64,000 nt of DNA from Eutreptiella sp. 'Long Island Sound 2002' (taxonomy: Eukaryota > Euglenozoa > Euglenophyceae > Eutreptiales > Eutreptiaceae): the NCBI GenBank assembly GCA_964036045.1, contig OZ038381.1:108443367-108507366 (forward strand), given 5' to 3'. The position numbers and the translations under genes were made by a program. Below, in pieces: positions 40,481-51,861 of this stretch. Under the pieces are notes generated by a model. That model saw only the letters and a list, made by a program, of their open reading frames with translations. It ran no database searches and had not been told where the DNA came from. Numbering within the stretch: position 1 is the stretch's first letter; each line of letters begins with the position of its first letter.

Positions 40481-41796
40481 GGCAAGCACTAGAGAAGGAA
40501 AAGTTCGACTCGGCTATTTGCCAATGGGGGACTGAAGGTCTCAACCGAGATCGAACTCTCAAGCACAGCTACCCTGACGACAAGTGGGTTCTAGTACCTC
40601 TCGGCCACTGGAACTGGAAATGGAACCAGGCCAGGGGGAACTACTCCACGTATGAGCAGGAATGGCTCGCGGGTATGCTGGTGCTATCCTCACAAGCACG
40701 ACTGTTGGGGAACAACCCTGTGGTCTGGCTGTGCGACCAAGAGCCGGTCCGCACTTTCCAGAAGGGTCCCCCACCTGAGAAGGCCAAGCTACGGCGCTGG
40801 TGGACCTACCTCAGCCAACTATGGCTGACGGTACACCATATCCAGGGAGTGAAGAACGAGTGTGCAGACTACATCAGCCGCAACAACTTAGACGCCCTGA
40901 TTGGTGCCCGGTCTGAAGCGCTGGCTAAGGAGGCGTTCAGCCGTATGGACGTCCAATTGGACCTCAACATGACTATGATATGCCCCCTGGATGGACTCCA
41001 ACAATCAGAGTACCTGAAGGAGTTTGGCGATATCTACAAGCGCCTGGAGAAACGCCTTGAACCCCTCCTGGTCAACCAAGATCAGTGGAAGAGGCGCAAG
41101 AGCTACCTCTGGCACGAGGACTGCATCGTGGTACCCATTGACAGAGTCCCAGCGCTGCTGAAGTGGACCCATGAGTCCAGCGGTCATGTGGGTGCTGACC
41201 GTACCCTGAGGGTATTCAAGCAGTGGTTCCACACTACGTGTACTGACGACCAACTGCGGAAAACCCTCCAGCGTATCGTGGGCAAGTGCCCGTGTAGGTC
41301 CTGCAAACGAGGAGACATCAGGGACAGAGGTTTTTACTCGACCCTGCCCATCCCTCACTGTGCTAACAGTGTTCTCTACGTGGATCACACGGAGATGCCG
41401 AACTTCGGGAGCTATGACTTCGCCCTCCTGGTAACCTGTGGGTTGACCAGGTTTACCAGGGTGTTCCCATGTAGCAAGCACATTGCCGGGGAGGAGACTA
41501 TCAAGATACTCCGGGATGAGTGGTTTTGTGTCTATGGGGCGCCCAAAGAGATCAACTCCGATGAGGACATATGAGTACGCTCAGATACCGGTTGGTAGAA
41601 GAGGGTCCTGAGATCCCTCAATGTACAGGTGTCTACGGGGGTTCCCTACTCTCACACGAGCAACCCCCTATGTGAGCAACAGATCCGTGTCCTCAAGGAG
41701 AATGTAAGGATATGGTGCAAAACTGAACGCACCAGAGACTGGGTGAGACTACTCCCCGTCATATCCTTGATGATGAACTCCCAAGAAAGTTCTGCG
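40481..41796 (+). pseudogene. pol: R1 RNase H and integrase, truncated
   Basis: Continues RNase H with YSTYEQEWLAGMLVL, VVWLCDQEPV and ECADYISR, so all four acidic residues are present counting TDAS upstream. Integrase follows: the zinc region from HESSGHVGADRTL to CPCRSC, the first Asp in VLYVDHTEMPNF, the second in KEINSDEDI. A TGA at 41572-41574 and a TAG about 30 bases later interrupt the frame, which then resumes with the third acidic residue in NPLCEQQIRVLKENVR and LLPVISLMMNSQES. The homology ends at about 41797 where the 1-kb repeat starts. The C-terminus is not found in the window. Confidence 0.82.
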
Positions 41797-42810
41797 ATAT
41801 CATGCAGGCAATGCCTCGGTACTTCACACCGGACGCCGGGTGCCTATCACTTAGCAATAACATACACAATGGCAAGCAAGTGAATAGACCTGGCAGGTTT
41901 ACTTGCTGCTCGCGAACAAGACATCAAGAAGGGCCAGCCCACCAAACCTCACCTGTTTAGTGTATGCTGCATACCAATTGCTGGGCTCCTGCGGTTAGAG
42001 TATCGCGAATCAAAGGCACGAACAAAATGTAAAGCCAACACACGACATACACCTCATGCCCTCACATGCTTGGATATGCCAATCAGTCCCAGCACCTGGT
42101 GCCTAATTGCTTGGGAACCGAGGGCATTGGCAAACACAAATTGTCATCCGCATTAGAAAACATCTTCACATGGATATGTGAAACCAATTGTGCCTAATTG
42201 CATGTTCGTGTGACACCGAACCAAATGAATGCATGCTACTTGGAGAGAGACTGGGTAACAGTGCTTGGGTAAGAAGATGCTTCGGGTCTCATGAAGAGAC
42301 CTAGACCCGGTTCGCAGAGAGAGTGCACATGGAGACATATCCCCGGATCAATGAGAGCACATCTGACACATGGTGAGATTGTCCTATCCCAAGGAGAGAT
42401 TGTCCCGCCTCCAGGAGAGATAGTTCCGCCCGAATCCAGGCCTTGAGAGAGATGGTCCCGCCCCAGTCCATGCCCTGAGAGAAAAACCATCACCAATCCC
42501 TCCCCAGGAGTGAGAACGTAACCAATCCATGGCCCACAAAGGAGAACCTAACCAATCCGTGGCCGTGGAGAGAAAACCTCACCAAAACCCAATCCCGAGC
42601 GCATAGCCTAGCCGTGACCCATGGGAGCATACATATGGAGAGGGACTCTCGCCTAGCCATGACTCATGAGAGCAGGCATGCACTTGAGGTGAGAATCTCC
42701 GACACTGATTGAGGATTATCCCTACACCCAATTGCCAAAACCATTTCAGGTATCCTCATGCCATACTGCAAGCTATTAAAGGAGGGATAGTGGATCACCA
42801 AACATGTTCA
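41797..42810. repeat. 1-kb direct repeat, left copy
   Basis: Matches 51862-52896 with roughly 80-85% identity by eye: GCAATGCCTCGGTACTTCAC, AAGAAGGGCCAGCCCACCAA, GTGCCTAATTGCTTGGGA and GTGGATCACCAA are shared landmarks. Neither copy has a coding frame. Near 42400-42490 both contain short GAGAGATGGTCCCGCC sub-repeats. Subtracting the LINE, the two copies lie about 1.9 kb apart, which could be LTRs of a small non-autonomous element or a plain tandem duplication. Confidence 0.75.
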
Positions 42811-43340
42811 ACCAATGATATGAATTAACCGAAGTGTTCCACGAATGACAGGAATTCACCGAAGGTCACTGGAGTAAGACGGAAAATGAGAGATTAACAA
42901 CTAGAGCATAAGTGCAATTCTCCACCTTTAGCATGTTCACCCATTGCACGGGCACGCAACATGTTTAACAGACATAATCAACAAAGATTAATCCTCTTTG
43001 ATTCCATGGGAGATCAGGCTGTCATGACACATGCAAAGCAAACAAATGATAAGCCAAGGAATGAGAAATTACTTTGCCTTCCGGAGCAACGACCGAGTTA
43101 CTTCCTTCCCTTCCGGTGCGCCTACCTCAGACACATCCACTTCCACTTCACTTCCACTAGGGCCCCTCCAGCTTCAAGGGACTCGTGGTCCCCCATGCAC
43201 ACAGGCGTGGCACTGCCGAAGCAGAAGCGCCCATTAACGTACACCGGTCCCCTCCCAAGTGCAGTGATGCACCCAAGGGGGTGCTATCATCCACTGGACT
43301 TGCCCTAGCTTCTGATTCACTTCCATTTCCGTAACGGGAT
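42811..43340. other. Sequence between left repeat and LINE, nothing recognised
   Basis: No convincing ORF or repeat. It ends in the 20-bp LINE target site at 43341-43360. Confidence 0.4.
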
Positions 43341-43556
43341 AGAACTAACACTATTAGCACATTCGACGTGCGCGCGTGCAACAACAGGCGCAAGACTTAC
43401 TGAGGCACAGACGAGTGAATCTTGTCTCTAAACTCTTTCCTTTTGACGTAAAACTACCTGAAACATCGCTTTCAGAACTTTGCGGTATCTTCTGTGTATT
43501 ACTCGTCACCTACGACAACACTTTATTTTTTTTTTTTACCTACTACCGCGAAATCA

Positions 43557-46112
43557 ATGCCTTCCAAGGAACCAAAATCTCGCACTTTGTCCTCCGCCAC
43601 CTCACGGTCAAGCAGTGGTATCAAAAAAAATGCCGTTGGCAGTCACGGCAAATTTCCAAGTGCCCGTAACACCATTCTCTCCCTACTCGATCCTGAGCGT
43701 GTGTCTGCCACCACGGCCGTTGACTCTCTATCCGTCGGTTCCCTTGCCTCCAACTCCTCCTCCATTCCGCTTCCGTTCCCACCCATGGAACCCATTTCCC
43801 ATGTTGGTTATCAAAAAAATGACGACAACCAAAAAAAAGATGAAGTGCCTAAAGAAAGTGATGGCTTACAAAAAAATACGACGTCCTCAAAAAAAAATGA
43901 TGACTCAATCTTCGCAACCCCCGCTCCGCGCCCGCCTATTGATGCTCAAAAAAAAGTCCGGGAAAAAAATGAAATAAATGAAGGTGACTCACTTAAGGAA
44001 AGTCCGGCTAGTGACACCGCGTCGTCCCGTCCAACCGATATGCTATCCTTACATGATTCTTTAGTCCACGATGGCCCGGGCGTTTCACGCGTTGAAGCCG
44101 GCCTCGAAGACTCTACTTCGAATGCAAGTGCAAGGGACCTTGATGATCCAAGGCATGCCTTCACGTCTCCTTCCCCAAACCACACTCCTCCAAAGCCTTC
44201 AAACATGAATAGTGACAAGGGCCCCAATGAAGCATTGAGTGACGTAGTTATGTCTCCAAATCCCGAGTCCGCCGTGCCTCAAGCAAAACACCTCGAACAC
44301 AATCCCATAAAAGCCTTAGCGCAACGCTCCTTCCGCCCCCAAGGTGCCTTGCCTACGGGTTTCCCGGAACCCCGGGACCTTACAAAAGATGTTCAAGGTG
44401 GGAAAATTCCCGTCAAAGGCCAAAACCGTTTTTCAAAATTTGACATCCTCTCCTCGACTCCTACCGTCTATCACGACACCTCACCCCTCCCTCCCCCGGA
44501 TCTCCTCGCCGCATTGGTCCCCACCCCACAAATACTCCTTTTCGGTGATGGCCTCCCATACCGCGGATTTCTTCGGAGTTTTTCAATAGCCGACATGGCT
44601 AATTTTGAATGGCAAAAACTCATTGGTCTTGTTTCTTTTGCCATCCTCCCCACCTTCTCCCCTTTTCAAGACGAACCGCCTTTTTTTTCCCACCGCACCA
44701 TCGTTAAGCAAATTGTTTCAATGCTTCGAGCCGCAAAAAAACAGGACAAGCCAACCACTTTTTGGCTCGCCTACCAAGCCCGCACAAACGTTGCGGATGT
44801 TGAACTCGCTGCCGTCCTAGATAGGAGGATAGACCTTGTACCCTCCCTGAGTTTTCTTTGGCTTTCAGTCGTTTGCCAAGTGGTACACATGGGCGTGCGA
44901 TCCCCCGACACTTACAATGTGTCCACCGCACCAAGCCCCTTGGACCAACCCCTTGTCATATTACAACTCACTTCATTCCCCCTACCCAAAAACCACATTC
45001 CGCAAACCATCGGGTATTTTCCTCGAAATGTAGACTCCGCTGAACCGGTCCCCTCCCACGTGCACACACCTCAGTCCACTCTTTTCCAAATTCGTGTCGA
45101 TGTCCCAATAGACATCACACGTGAGGTTGACGGTGTCGAGGTCAAGTGGCACATTTCTGGGTCGTTGCCACTAATGTTGATGCTAAATGGCCTCAACCCC
45201 GATGACACCTCCACTGTTTTGAAAGAACTCACGATCCCCCGCATCACCAAAACGTTTTGGCCGGTAATTGTGAACTCCGCCCCCGAAGGATATAAAATTT
45301 TCGATTTTTTTGTCCCCTTCGATGTTTTGGGGAACTTTTATGATGAACAACCGGCGTTGATGGACATGGGGGTGTCCATCGGGCTCCTTGACAAGTCAGT
45401 CAAGGAGTCCTCCCTTGTCATCACCAATCAACCCCGCTTTCAAAAGGGAGGACCTCGCCGCCGCAAGCTCCCCGCCGACGAAGTGCGCACAGCAATTGAA
45501 ATGAACCCCGCCCTCTACCGAAAATTTGCGTTTCTTGTGCTGCTGAATCGCTATGACGTGTTGGGCATGGTCCATGACCCAATGCTGATTCAGCCGGCAG
45601 TACAAGAAATTGAAAACCTCGGCGAGATGATTTGTGTCTCGGCCCACACAAACAACCGAGTGTTTGCGAAAGATTTTTCCCGTGAAGTCAATCCACCCTA
45701 CTCCATCGTGAGGTTCCCCCCCACCATCGACATACGAGATGTCGTAAAATCCGCCGCCACCTTTGGACCAGTTGACGGCCACCAAATTTTTCAGCAGTCA
45801 GGCCTGGTAATGATCAAATACCAAGCCCACCAGTCGGCCCTCACGTCCTACGGAGCCACCCTCCCAGGCCCGGTGTACTTCACTTCCGGCAGCTCCGAAA
45901 AGGATGTACAAATGTCCATCACCGACAGGTTGGAGCAAGTGCACCTAGCCTCGCTCCCCAGCCCCAGGCTCAATGAAGCAAACCTGGCGGCCGCCTCAGA
46001 CCCGTTTGGTGCACTCTCCATCCCTGACATTCACTCCACCACCCTTCCATCCCCTCATCCCTCTGCCCCCCCTTCTGAGTCCACCACCTCTTCATTTCTC
46101 CCTCAGCCATGA
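43557..46112 (+). CDS. LINE ORF1 protein, RRM-like C-terminus
   Basis: ATG 43557 (MPSKEPKSRTLSS) gives 851 residues; a longer frame from 43494 has a poorer N-terminus. The first 250 residues are Ser/Pro/Lys-rich and encoded by a stretch with several A7-A9 runs (43811-43975). The middle part (ILLFGDGLPYRGFLRSFSIA to about residue 650) is globular but unrecognised. Near the C-terminus, YSIVRFPPTIDIRDVVKSAA, FGPVDGHQIFQQ and GLVMIKYQAHQSALTSYG follow the beta-alpha-beta-beta-alpha order of an RNA-recognition motif, as in ORF1 proteins of several LINE clades. It would bind LINE RNA in the cytoplasm to form the transposition particle. Assignment of RRM is by pattern only. Confidence 0.8.
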   Translation: MPSKEPKSRTLSSATSRSSSGIKKNAVGSHGKFPSARNTILSLLDPERVSATTAVDSLSVGSLASNSSSIPLPFPPMEPISHVGYQKNDDNQKKDEVPKESDGLQKNTTSSKKNDDSIFATPAPRPPIDAQKKVREKNEINEGDSLKESPASDTASSRPTDMLSLHDSLVHDGPGVSRVEAGLEDSTSNASARDLDDPRHAFTSPSPNHTPPKPSNMNSDKGPNEALSDVVMSPNPESAVPQAKHLEHNPIKALAQRSFRPQGALPTGFPEPRDLTKDVQGGKIPVKGQNRFSKFDILSSTPTVYHDTSPLPPPDLLAALVPTPQILLFGDGLPYRGFLRSFSIADMANFEWQKLIGLVSFAILPTFSPFQDEPPFFSHRTIVKQIVSMLRAAKKQDKPTTFWLAYQARTNVADVELAAVLDRRIDLVPSLSFLWLSVVCQVVHMGVRSPDTYNVSTAPSPLDQPLVILQLTSFPLPKNHIPQTIGYFPRNVDSAEPVPSHVHTPQSTLFQIRVDVPIDITREVDGVEVKWHISGSLPLMLMLNGLNPDDTSTVLKELTIPRITKTFWPVIVNSAPEGYKIFDFFVPFDVLGNFYDEQPALMDMGVSIGLLDKSVKESSLVITNQPRFQKGGPRRRKLPADEVRTAIEMNPALYRKFAFLVLLNRYDVLGMVHDPMLIQPAVQEIENLGEMICVSAHTNNRVFAKDFSREVNPPYSIVRFPPTIDIRDVVKSAATFGPVDGHQIFQQSGLVMIKYQAHQSALTSYGATLPGPVYFTSGSSEKDVQMSITDRLEQVHLASLPSPRLNEANLAAASDPFGALSIPDIHSTTLPSPHPSAPPSESTTSSFLPQP

Positions 46113-46738
46113 ATGGGACACGCTCACTACGTGCCACTGGAGCTACGGCCCGACGGGTGCTGCAAATACCCAGCAGACGCCAACGCCAACAAACGTACAC
46201 GTGAGCAATACCTCAGGTTCACGCCATGACACACCCTGCAAAATTTTGCGGAGCCACCTCATGTGTTTCCTCAGGCTCCGGGATACACCACCCACCCCCA
46301 CGGCATTCACCGCCCTCACACTACGCAATCTCCTCTCCTCCCACTCCTACTCAATGCATGCATTTCACAATTGGTCTGCGATTTGCGTTGGTACCCATCG
46401 TTTAGTCAATGCCCTGCGAGCCGCAGCATGCTACGCAACGCTCCAACTCGTGCTCCGCCTCCCTTACATCCCGCACGTTCTCAGAACTGCACCCATAAGC
46501 CATGACACCAGGGTATCCCCTTTGTGCGGCTCACCACGTAGTGCGCCACGACATCCACTTGCCCTGCCCCACAGCACGTCCGCACTACGCACAACCCTGC
46601 CACAACCAACCCCCCTGCTGCAGCCACCCTCCATTGTTCCAGGGCCGCCTTTCGAGACGTGCACCTCACTGCCTTCGCCCACCAACGCAGCCCCATCCCA
46701 GGCATGCCCTGTGATTGATACTACCGATAACAACTCCA

Positions 46739-49700
46739 ATGTCACACAAACAGTGCATTCTGCTACCCCCCCCCAATCCATACCTGCACCCCGGTCACCA
46801 GATAAGACTGCCTCCACGCCTTCATCCCCGCCCCCCCCCGTCCTCAACACCGCCAAATACACACAATGAACCGCCCCCACCCCTGTTCAGAGCACCACCC
46901 ACTGGGGGTGCCCTTTCCCACGCGTCCCTGAACGTTGGCGGGCCAGAGATTACCCCCAATAGGTTGTGCCACCTTCTGAATGGATTCACCACTGCCCCCC
47001 ACACAATTAGCATACAAGAATTCAAACCTACCGCTACACGACATGTGAAGGAGTACGAAAGGGTTGCAATGTTTTGGAAATATCACCTACTATACAGCGC
47101 CCCCACTTCGAAAAACGGTGTCGCACTTTTCGTACACACCTCAATCTCACCAATACCCCCAGCGCTCACCGTACACATACCTGGCATACTCATCTCCACA
47201 CAGCTGCATCTCCACCCTGACCCCTTGATCCCCCCACTGAGGATTGCCTCATATTACGGCCCCCATACCATAACAGAAAAACGTCGATGCGAACCAGTCC
47301 TCAACTCCCTCCTCCGGGAGGCATGTATCATTCTCGGCGACTACAACTGCACCACCCATCACTCTCACGCCACCACTCTCACATCTAATCTCTGGCCCTG
47401 GCTCATAGCCAAAGAGCGGTCGGGTGCCCTGAGTGATCTACTCCTACCCTCCACCACCTCCACCCCATATACGCGGGTTAGGCGATATGCTGGTACTAAA
47501 AGCTACATTGACCGTGCTTATGGTACCCGTTTGTACCAAGCCTGCTACAGCCCCTCATCTGCCGAAGTGGTAGATTTTTCTAAAGTGCATGGGTCTTCAG
47601 ATCATGACCCAATTATCATCCGCTCCATTCCCTGGACCACCCCCCAGATACCTGAACCCAGATGTGCACAGTGGAACCGCCGTGACCTGCACAAATTCCG
47701 TTCCCTCATGGAACACTCTGTGCATGACCTACAGACCCCCACCAGCTTTCACGATGTGGAGTCCACGTACCACACCCTTGTACAGCATATGCTCCACGCA
47801 ATGCGCACGGTAAACTCTGCCAAGCCAGCCAACCAGACCAATTCCACAGATATTTCTGACTGGCACCAGGTGGTCAAGCAGGTGACCCGGCAGGCCAAGC
47901 GTCGGTCCAAAGTGTTCTACCGACGTATCAAACACACCCTGCTTACTCCTCCTGCTCCCTCCACCCTCCCCGTACCCTCCCGCAAGATACAGCGCATTCT
48001 CCAGCGTAACTCCCCCTGGAGTGCACGTGCATCTGAGCTCATCACCCCCCAGCCCTTACTGCCTAACCCCCCCCCCCCCTCTGTGGAGGAACTCCGCATT
48101 CTGGCGAAGTCCTCCCGGAAAAAGTCCCCTGGTCCCGATGGCGTGCCCCCCTATTTGATTGCTGTCCTCCCAGATGCTGCCTTCTCCATAGTTCATCAGT
48201 GCCTCACGCTGTGTTATGATGTTGGAGACATCCCCCACAGCTGGCTTGTATCAGAGACCCTGTGCATATTTAAAGGTAAAGGTTCCTGGAGGGATCCTGA
48301 TAGGTGGCGACCCATTGCCATGAGCAATTCGGTGTACCGGCTGCTCATGCGATGGATCTATAAAAAACTGTATCCCCTCCTCTCTCCACAACTTCACCCG
48401 CGCCAGTTTGGTGGGCGACGAGGCGTCTCAACTGCCCATGCCACACAAACCTTTTTTGATGACATTGACAATGGCACCAGTTGGGAATCCATCTTTACCT
48501 TTGACATGTATCATGCCTTCGACAGTCCACCAAAAATACTCATCAGGGATGTACTCCAACGCATGGGGACCCCCACCAAGTTACTGCTTTTAATTTCCAC
48601 GGTACTTGAGCACGGGTCCACATACATCAGGGGTACACCGGATGAAATTTTCGGTACTACCCACGGCGTGAAACAGGGGTGCCCCATTTCCTGCTTCCTT
48701 TTTGTCATTGTTTTCGAAATTCCTCTACGCTATATACACTCCCACAATATACTTTTCTCCGCCTATGTCGACGACATCTCCAGCCCCGTTGCACATACGG
48801 ATGGTCCCAGAGTCGCCTCCATTGTCCAAGCTGGCCTCAACCTGATCGGGTGCCAACTGAACGTTATAAAAAGTGAGTCCCTCCCTGTTTCTCCACACTG
48901 TACTCCCCCCCCCATGCTCCCCAAGTATTCACATCCGCCCTCACCCCTGCAGGTCTCCGCTGATTTCTGGGTCCCAGAGAGCTGTTCAACGTGGCCGGAC
49001 TGGGCAGACTCCACCGAGTACCCCATGGCCAAGGTATCTCACCTCATGCACTTGGGACATCCCATCCCAAAAAATTTCGACGTCAGCCATGCTTCCCAGC
49101 TGATCTTTAGAGAACTACAGGCCCAGCTCGCGGAGCTTAACGCCCTCCCCTCTCAGTCACTTGACAGAATACTGGTAGCCAACACATTGATCCTTCCCCG
49201 CCTGCTTTATCGATGTGAGTGCCTCCCCCTATCTGCCGACCAGCTGAATCCAATGATCCAAGCCATTGAAAGATGTGTGCTTGGAGTCGCGGGGTTACCC
49301 TCCCTTCTTGCCAAGAAAACACTGTATACCCATCATACTCATGGCTTGGTATTACGCTACTTTGCTGTTCTACAGCCCACCCGCATACTTGACTCCCTGC
49401 ACACCAACCCACACCTCTTCCATCTCAGCACCCAATCAATATTTCCCTTATCCCCCTGGCGTCTCTTCGCCACTGCCATCGCCCTGCTTGGCCCCCCCCG
49501 CGCCTCCCCCATGATCCCCCTCCCCGTCTCATGGGGAGCGAAACGCGCCTTGCGGGGTGCCTCCACAGTGATCACCGAATCTGGGATCACAGCATACATC
49601 CTGCCTGGACCCCCCCCCCCCCCAGACTGCACCTACACTGATGGCAGTCGACTTGGTACCCCCCCTGCCTCAGGCGCATGTGCACTCCTCCCCGATGGGC

Positions 49701-50611
49701 GCATAGTCGTCTGCCGCGTCCCTGGTCCCCCCAACTCGTACAAGGCAGAGGTTATTGGCATCCTCCTTGGTTCAGAATTTCCCCCCCCCTCATCCAAAAT
49801 AAAGGTTGACTGCAAGGGCGCTATCTCCTCCACCACAGGAGACAGGCGCCCGCTACGCTATGCTCATTATGTCCAGCTGGCCAGGAAGTCCATCCAAAGC
49901 AAATGCCATACAGTAGAATGGATTGAAGGTCACACGGGCCACCTCCTCCAGGAACGATCCGATGAGTTCGCCAAGTACGGCTCCACTCTCCCCCTCCCCC
50001 CCCCTGCCAAACCCTCCTCCCCGTGGGACGTCGTCCGCCACGGCGAACTCATGTCCCCCCCACACAAGGTCTGGACACACGACCTTTTTCCTACACACAC
50101 ACACGAAAACTTCCATTCTTCCTCATGGCGACCACTTAAATTTCGTCGCTTGGCGTGGCATAGGTGGCTCTTTGGCCTCCAGACCCGACTGGGGTACAGC
50201 CACTATGCAACCTTCTGGAAAGATGATGTGCCCCCCACCCCCTGCCCCAACTGTTCCCTCAGACACAACATGAGCGTCCACGGGTACATAGCACACTGCT
50301 CGCCCGCGCACCCACTCGTCCATGCGTGGTCAACTGCTTGGCCCGTCTCCTCCACTCCCATCAGATGGCGAGCCACTGCCCACAAACGTGACCTCAGGAT
50401 CACTGGGCGCCTTGCAATTCCGATTCCGCTGTTTCGTGCCCTGAGCGCCGCCCACGGTGGCCCCAGGGCAGCCAGAAAAATAGTGTATAAGTGGCAGGAG
50501 AGCGTGATGGATAAAGTGACTGATGCCCTGTCCGACTGCATCCCAGCCCCATCGTCCAAGCCCAATCCATTTACCCCATCCGATTGGAATGTCACCTCCC
50601 GTCCAGTTTGA
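46739..50611 (+). CDS. LINE ORF2: endonuclease, RT, RNase H, zinc finger
   Basis: From ATG 46739 (MSHKQC) this gives 1290 residues without a stop. APE-type endonuclease about 64-290: ASLNVGG, ISIQEFKP, IILGDYNCT, KSYIDRAYG and GSSDHDPIII carry the catalytic residues. RT about 440-800: KKSPGPDGVPPYLI, ETLCIFKGKGSWRDPDRWRP, FTFDMYHAFDS, GVKQGCPISCFLF and SAYVDDISS. RNase H about 960-1075: CTYTDGSRLG, YKAEVIGIL, KVDCKGAI and EGHTGHLLQERSDEFAKYG. A C-terminal CPNCSLRHNMSVHGYIAHC zinc finger lies near 1168. It nicks the target and copies the LINE RNA there. A GTG 24 bases upstream is in the same frame, but ATG 46739 is the better start. The 626-bp gap after ORF1 suggests separate initiation. Confidence 0.93.
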   Translation: MSHKQCILLPPPNPYLHPGHQIRLPPRLHPRPPPSSTPPNTHNEPPPPLFRAPPTGGALSHASLNVGGPEITPNRLCHLLNGFTTAPHTISIQEFKPTATRHVKEYERVAMFWKYHLLYSAPTSKNGVALFVHTSISPIPPALTVHIPGILISTQLHLHPDPLIPPLRIASYYGPHTITEKRRCEPVLNSLLREACIILGDYNCTTHHSHATTLTSNLWPWLIAKERSGALSDLLLPSTTSTPYTRVRRYAGTKSYIDRAYGTRLYQACYSPSSAEVVDFSKVHGSSDHDPIIIRSIPWTTPQIPEPRCAQWNRRDLHKFRSLMEHSVHDLQTPTSFHDVESTYHTLVQHMLHAMRTVNSAKPANQTNSTDISDWHQVVKQVTRQAKRRSKVFYRRIKHTLLTPPAPSTLPVPSRKIQRILQRNSPWSARASELITPQPLLPNPPPPSVEELRILAKSSRKKSPGPDGVPPYLIAVLPDAAFSIVHQCLTLCYDVGDIPHSWLVSETLCIFKGKGSWRDPDRWRPIAMSNSVYRLLMRWIYKKLYPLLSPQLHPRQFGGRRGVSTAHATQTFFDDIDNGTSWESIFTFDMYHAFDSPPKILIRDVLQRMGTPTKLLLLISTVLEHGSTYIRGTPDEIFGTTHGVKQGCPISCFLFVIVFEIPLRYIHSHNILFSAYVDDISSPVAHTDGPRVASIVQAGLNLIGCQLNVIKSESLPVSPHCTPPPMLPKYSHPPSPLQVSADFWVPESCSTWPDWADSTEYPMAKVSHLMHLGHPIPKNFDVSHASQLIFRELQAQLAELNALPSQSLDRILVANTLILPRLLYRCECLPLSADQLNPMIQAIERCVLGVAGLPSLLAKKTLYTHHTHGLVLRYFAVLQPTRILDSLHTNPHLFHLSTQSIFPLSPWRLFATAIALLGPPRASPMIPLPVSWGAKRALRGASTVITESGITAYILPGPPPPPDCTYTDGSRLGTPPASGACALLPDGRIVVCRVPGPPNSYKAEVIGILLGSEFPPPSSKIKVDCKGAISSTTGDRRPLRYAHYVQLARKSIQSKCHTVEWIEGHTGHLLQERSDEFAKYGSTLPLPPPAKPSSPWDVVRHGELMSPPHKVWTHDLFPTHTHENFHSSSWRPLKFRRLAWHRWLFGLQTRLGYSHYATFWKDDVPPTPCPNCSLRHNMSVHGYIAHCSPAHPLVHAWSTAWPVSSTPIRWRATAHKRDLRITGRLAIPIPLFRALSAAHGGPRAARKIVYKWQESVMDKVTDALSDCIPAPSSKPNPFTPSDWNVTSRPV

Positions 50612-51463
50612 TTCCCCTGCTGTACCCCCCCCCCCCACTGCTCAGCACCCCCTGCCTCTGACTTCCCCCCCTGATATACACCACTTGTCTCTCTGCAGGG
50701 TTCAACACAGAGCCGTGAACGAAGAGAAGGCAATCTCCACAGCATGCCCCTCTCTTAAACTAACATATGGCATGCGTGCGTTGCCATCAGGGCACCACAG
50801 GAACGTCAGCACAGGCACTGTCATCATCAACATCACTGTGTTTACTGTTCTCAGTCTCTTGCTTTGCCCACCACTGCATGATGCCCTCATCATCCTGGTG
50901 CTGATTTTTGGTGGAAAAAAAAAAAAAAGAAAAAAAAACCCCTCACTCCCCCATTTGCCCCATGCACCGACCCCCCCCCCCCCTCTACAGGTCCCTGCGA
51001 CAGCCCCATGGATCAAGAGTGAACAGCCACTGCAGCTCACCCCGAGGTGATACGGGGCAGAGCAATATAAGGGTCACAGACCAAAGGGAGAGCACTCCCC
51101 CCCCCCCTACGCCCACACCACTGCATGGATCCGCTGTATGTCCACTCCCTGCCCGAACTCCCTCCCTCCTCCAGCATTACCCTCCTCATTCTCTGGGACT
51201 CACAGCACTGGCCACTGCCCGAATGCATGGTACCCCCACTGGCTGTCTTGGCCTCAGGGCCCACAGCACGGGGCGATCACCCGCATTATGCCACCTTGTT
51301 TAATTACATCTTTCTCAGCATGTACCTCCTCCGCAGAGCCCCCCCATAAACTGACCCCTGACCCTCGGGGATGTGGGTGAATGGCTGTATGATGGGCTGG
51401 CCCTTTCCTGATTGGAACTTTGCACAATGGACTCAAGGCATGTGTTTTCAAAAAAAAAAAAAA
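50612..51463 (+). other. LINE 3' UTR and A tail
   Basis: Starts TTCCCCTGCTG after the ORF2 stop, contains several C and A runs, and ends in a 15-base A tract shared with the target duplication. It has no coding frame of interest. Confidence 0.8.
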
Positions 51464-51483
51464 AGAACTAACACTATTAGCAC

Positions 51484-51861
51484 CCGTTGGGAAGAATTTT
51501 GAGATTATATCCGAAATCGCTGAAATTGCGGAAACCGCTCAAAGACGGAACACTGCAGCCAATTAGGATCTGAACCGGCTTCAACACATGGCCCATCCCT
51601 ACCTTTGCCCACAAGAGGGTAAAATGGAGTAAGAAACATGGGTTCCGGAAAAAAAAACGTTCTCACCGTTGATCAACCATGACACCATGGCCTCCATGAA
51701 CACCAAGTACAGCACGGCAACATACATGAACTGCCCACCCTGCCGAGTCACCAATGTGCACGTATGAAGAACCTACAATGAGGATCACTGAATATGTGTC
51801 GGGAGAGTGACCTCACGGCAATGACAAACACTACTTGTCACCTGGCATGTGTGACATATAT
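51484..51861. other. Sequence between LINE and right repeat, nothing recognised
   Basis: Ordinary composition, short ORFs only. Continuous with 42811-43360 before the LINE insertion. Confidence 0.4.

Larger units (their letters stand above)
9181..41796 (+). mobile_element. R1: plus-strand Ty3-type LTR retrotransposon, split by insertions
   Basis: Order gag, protease, RT, RNase H, integrase on one strand identifies a Ty3/gypsy-type element. It is broken by a chromovirus (11443-29362), an inverted-repeat element (31099-38994) and a minisatellite (40255-40469). Across the first break the reading frame resumes exactly after one copy of the GAACA target duplication. At 41797 the integrase homology runs into a 1-kb repeat. 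No LTR could be identified in the window, and several internal stops show the copy is dead. Confidence 0.85.
43361..51463 (+). mobile_element. Full-length LINE (non-LTR retrotransposon)
   Basis: AGAACTAACACTATTAGCAC is present at 43341-43360 and again at 51464-51483, a perfect 20-bp target duplication. The element has a roughly 196-bp leader, ORF1, a 626-bp spacer, ORF2, an 840-bp 3' UTR and a 3' A tract (51450-51463). Both ORFs are free of stops. Everything points to a recent, structurally complete insertion made by target-primed reverse transcription. Confidence 0.93.
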
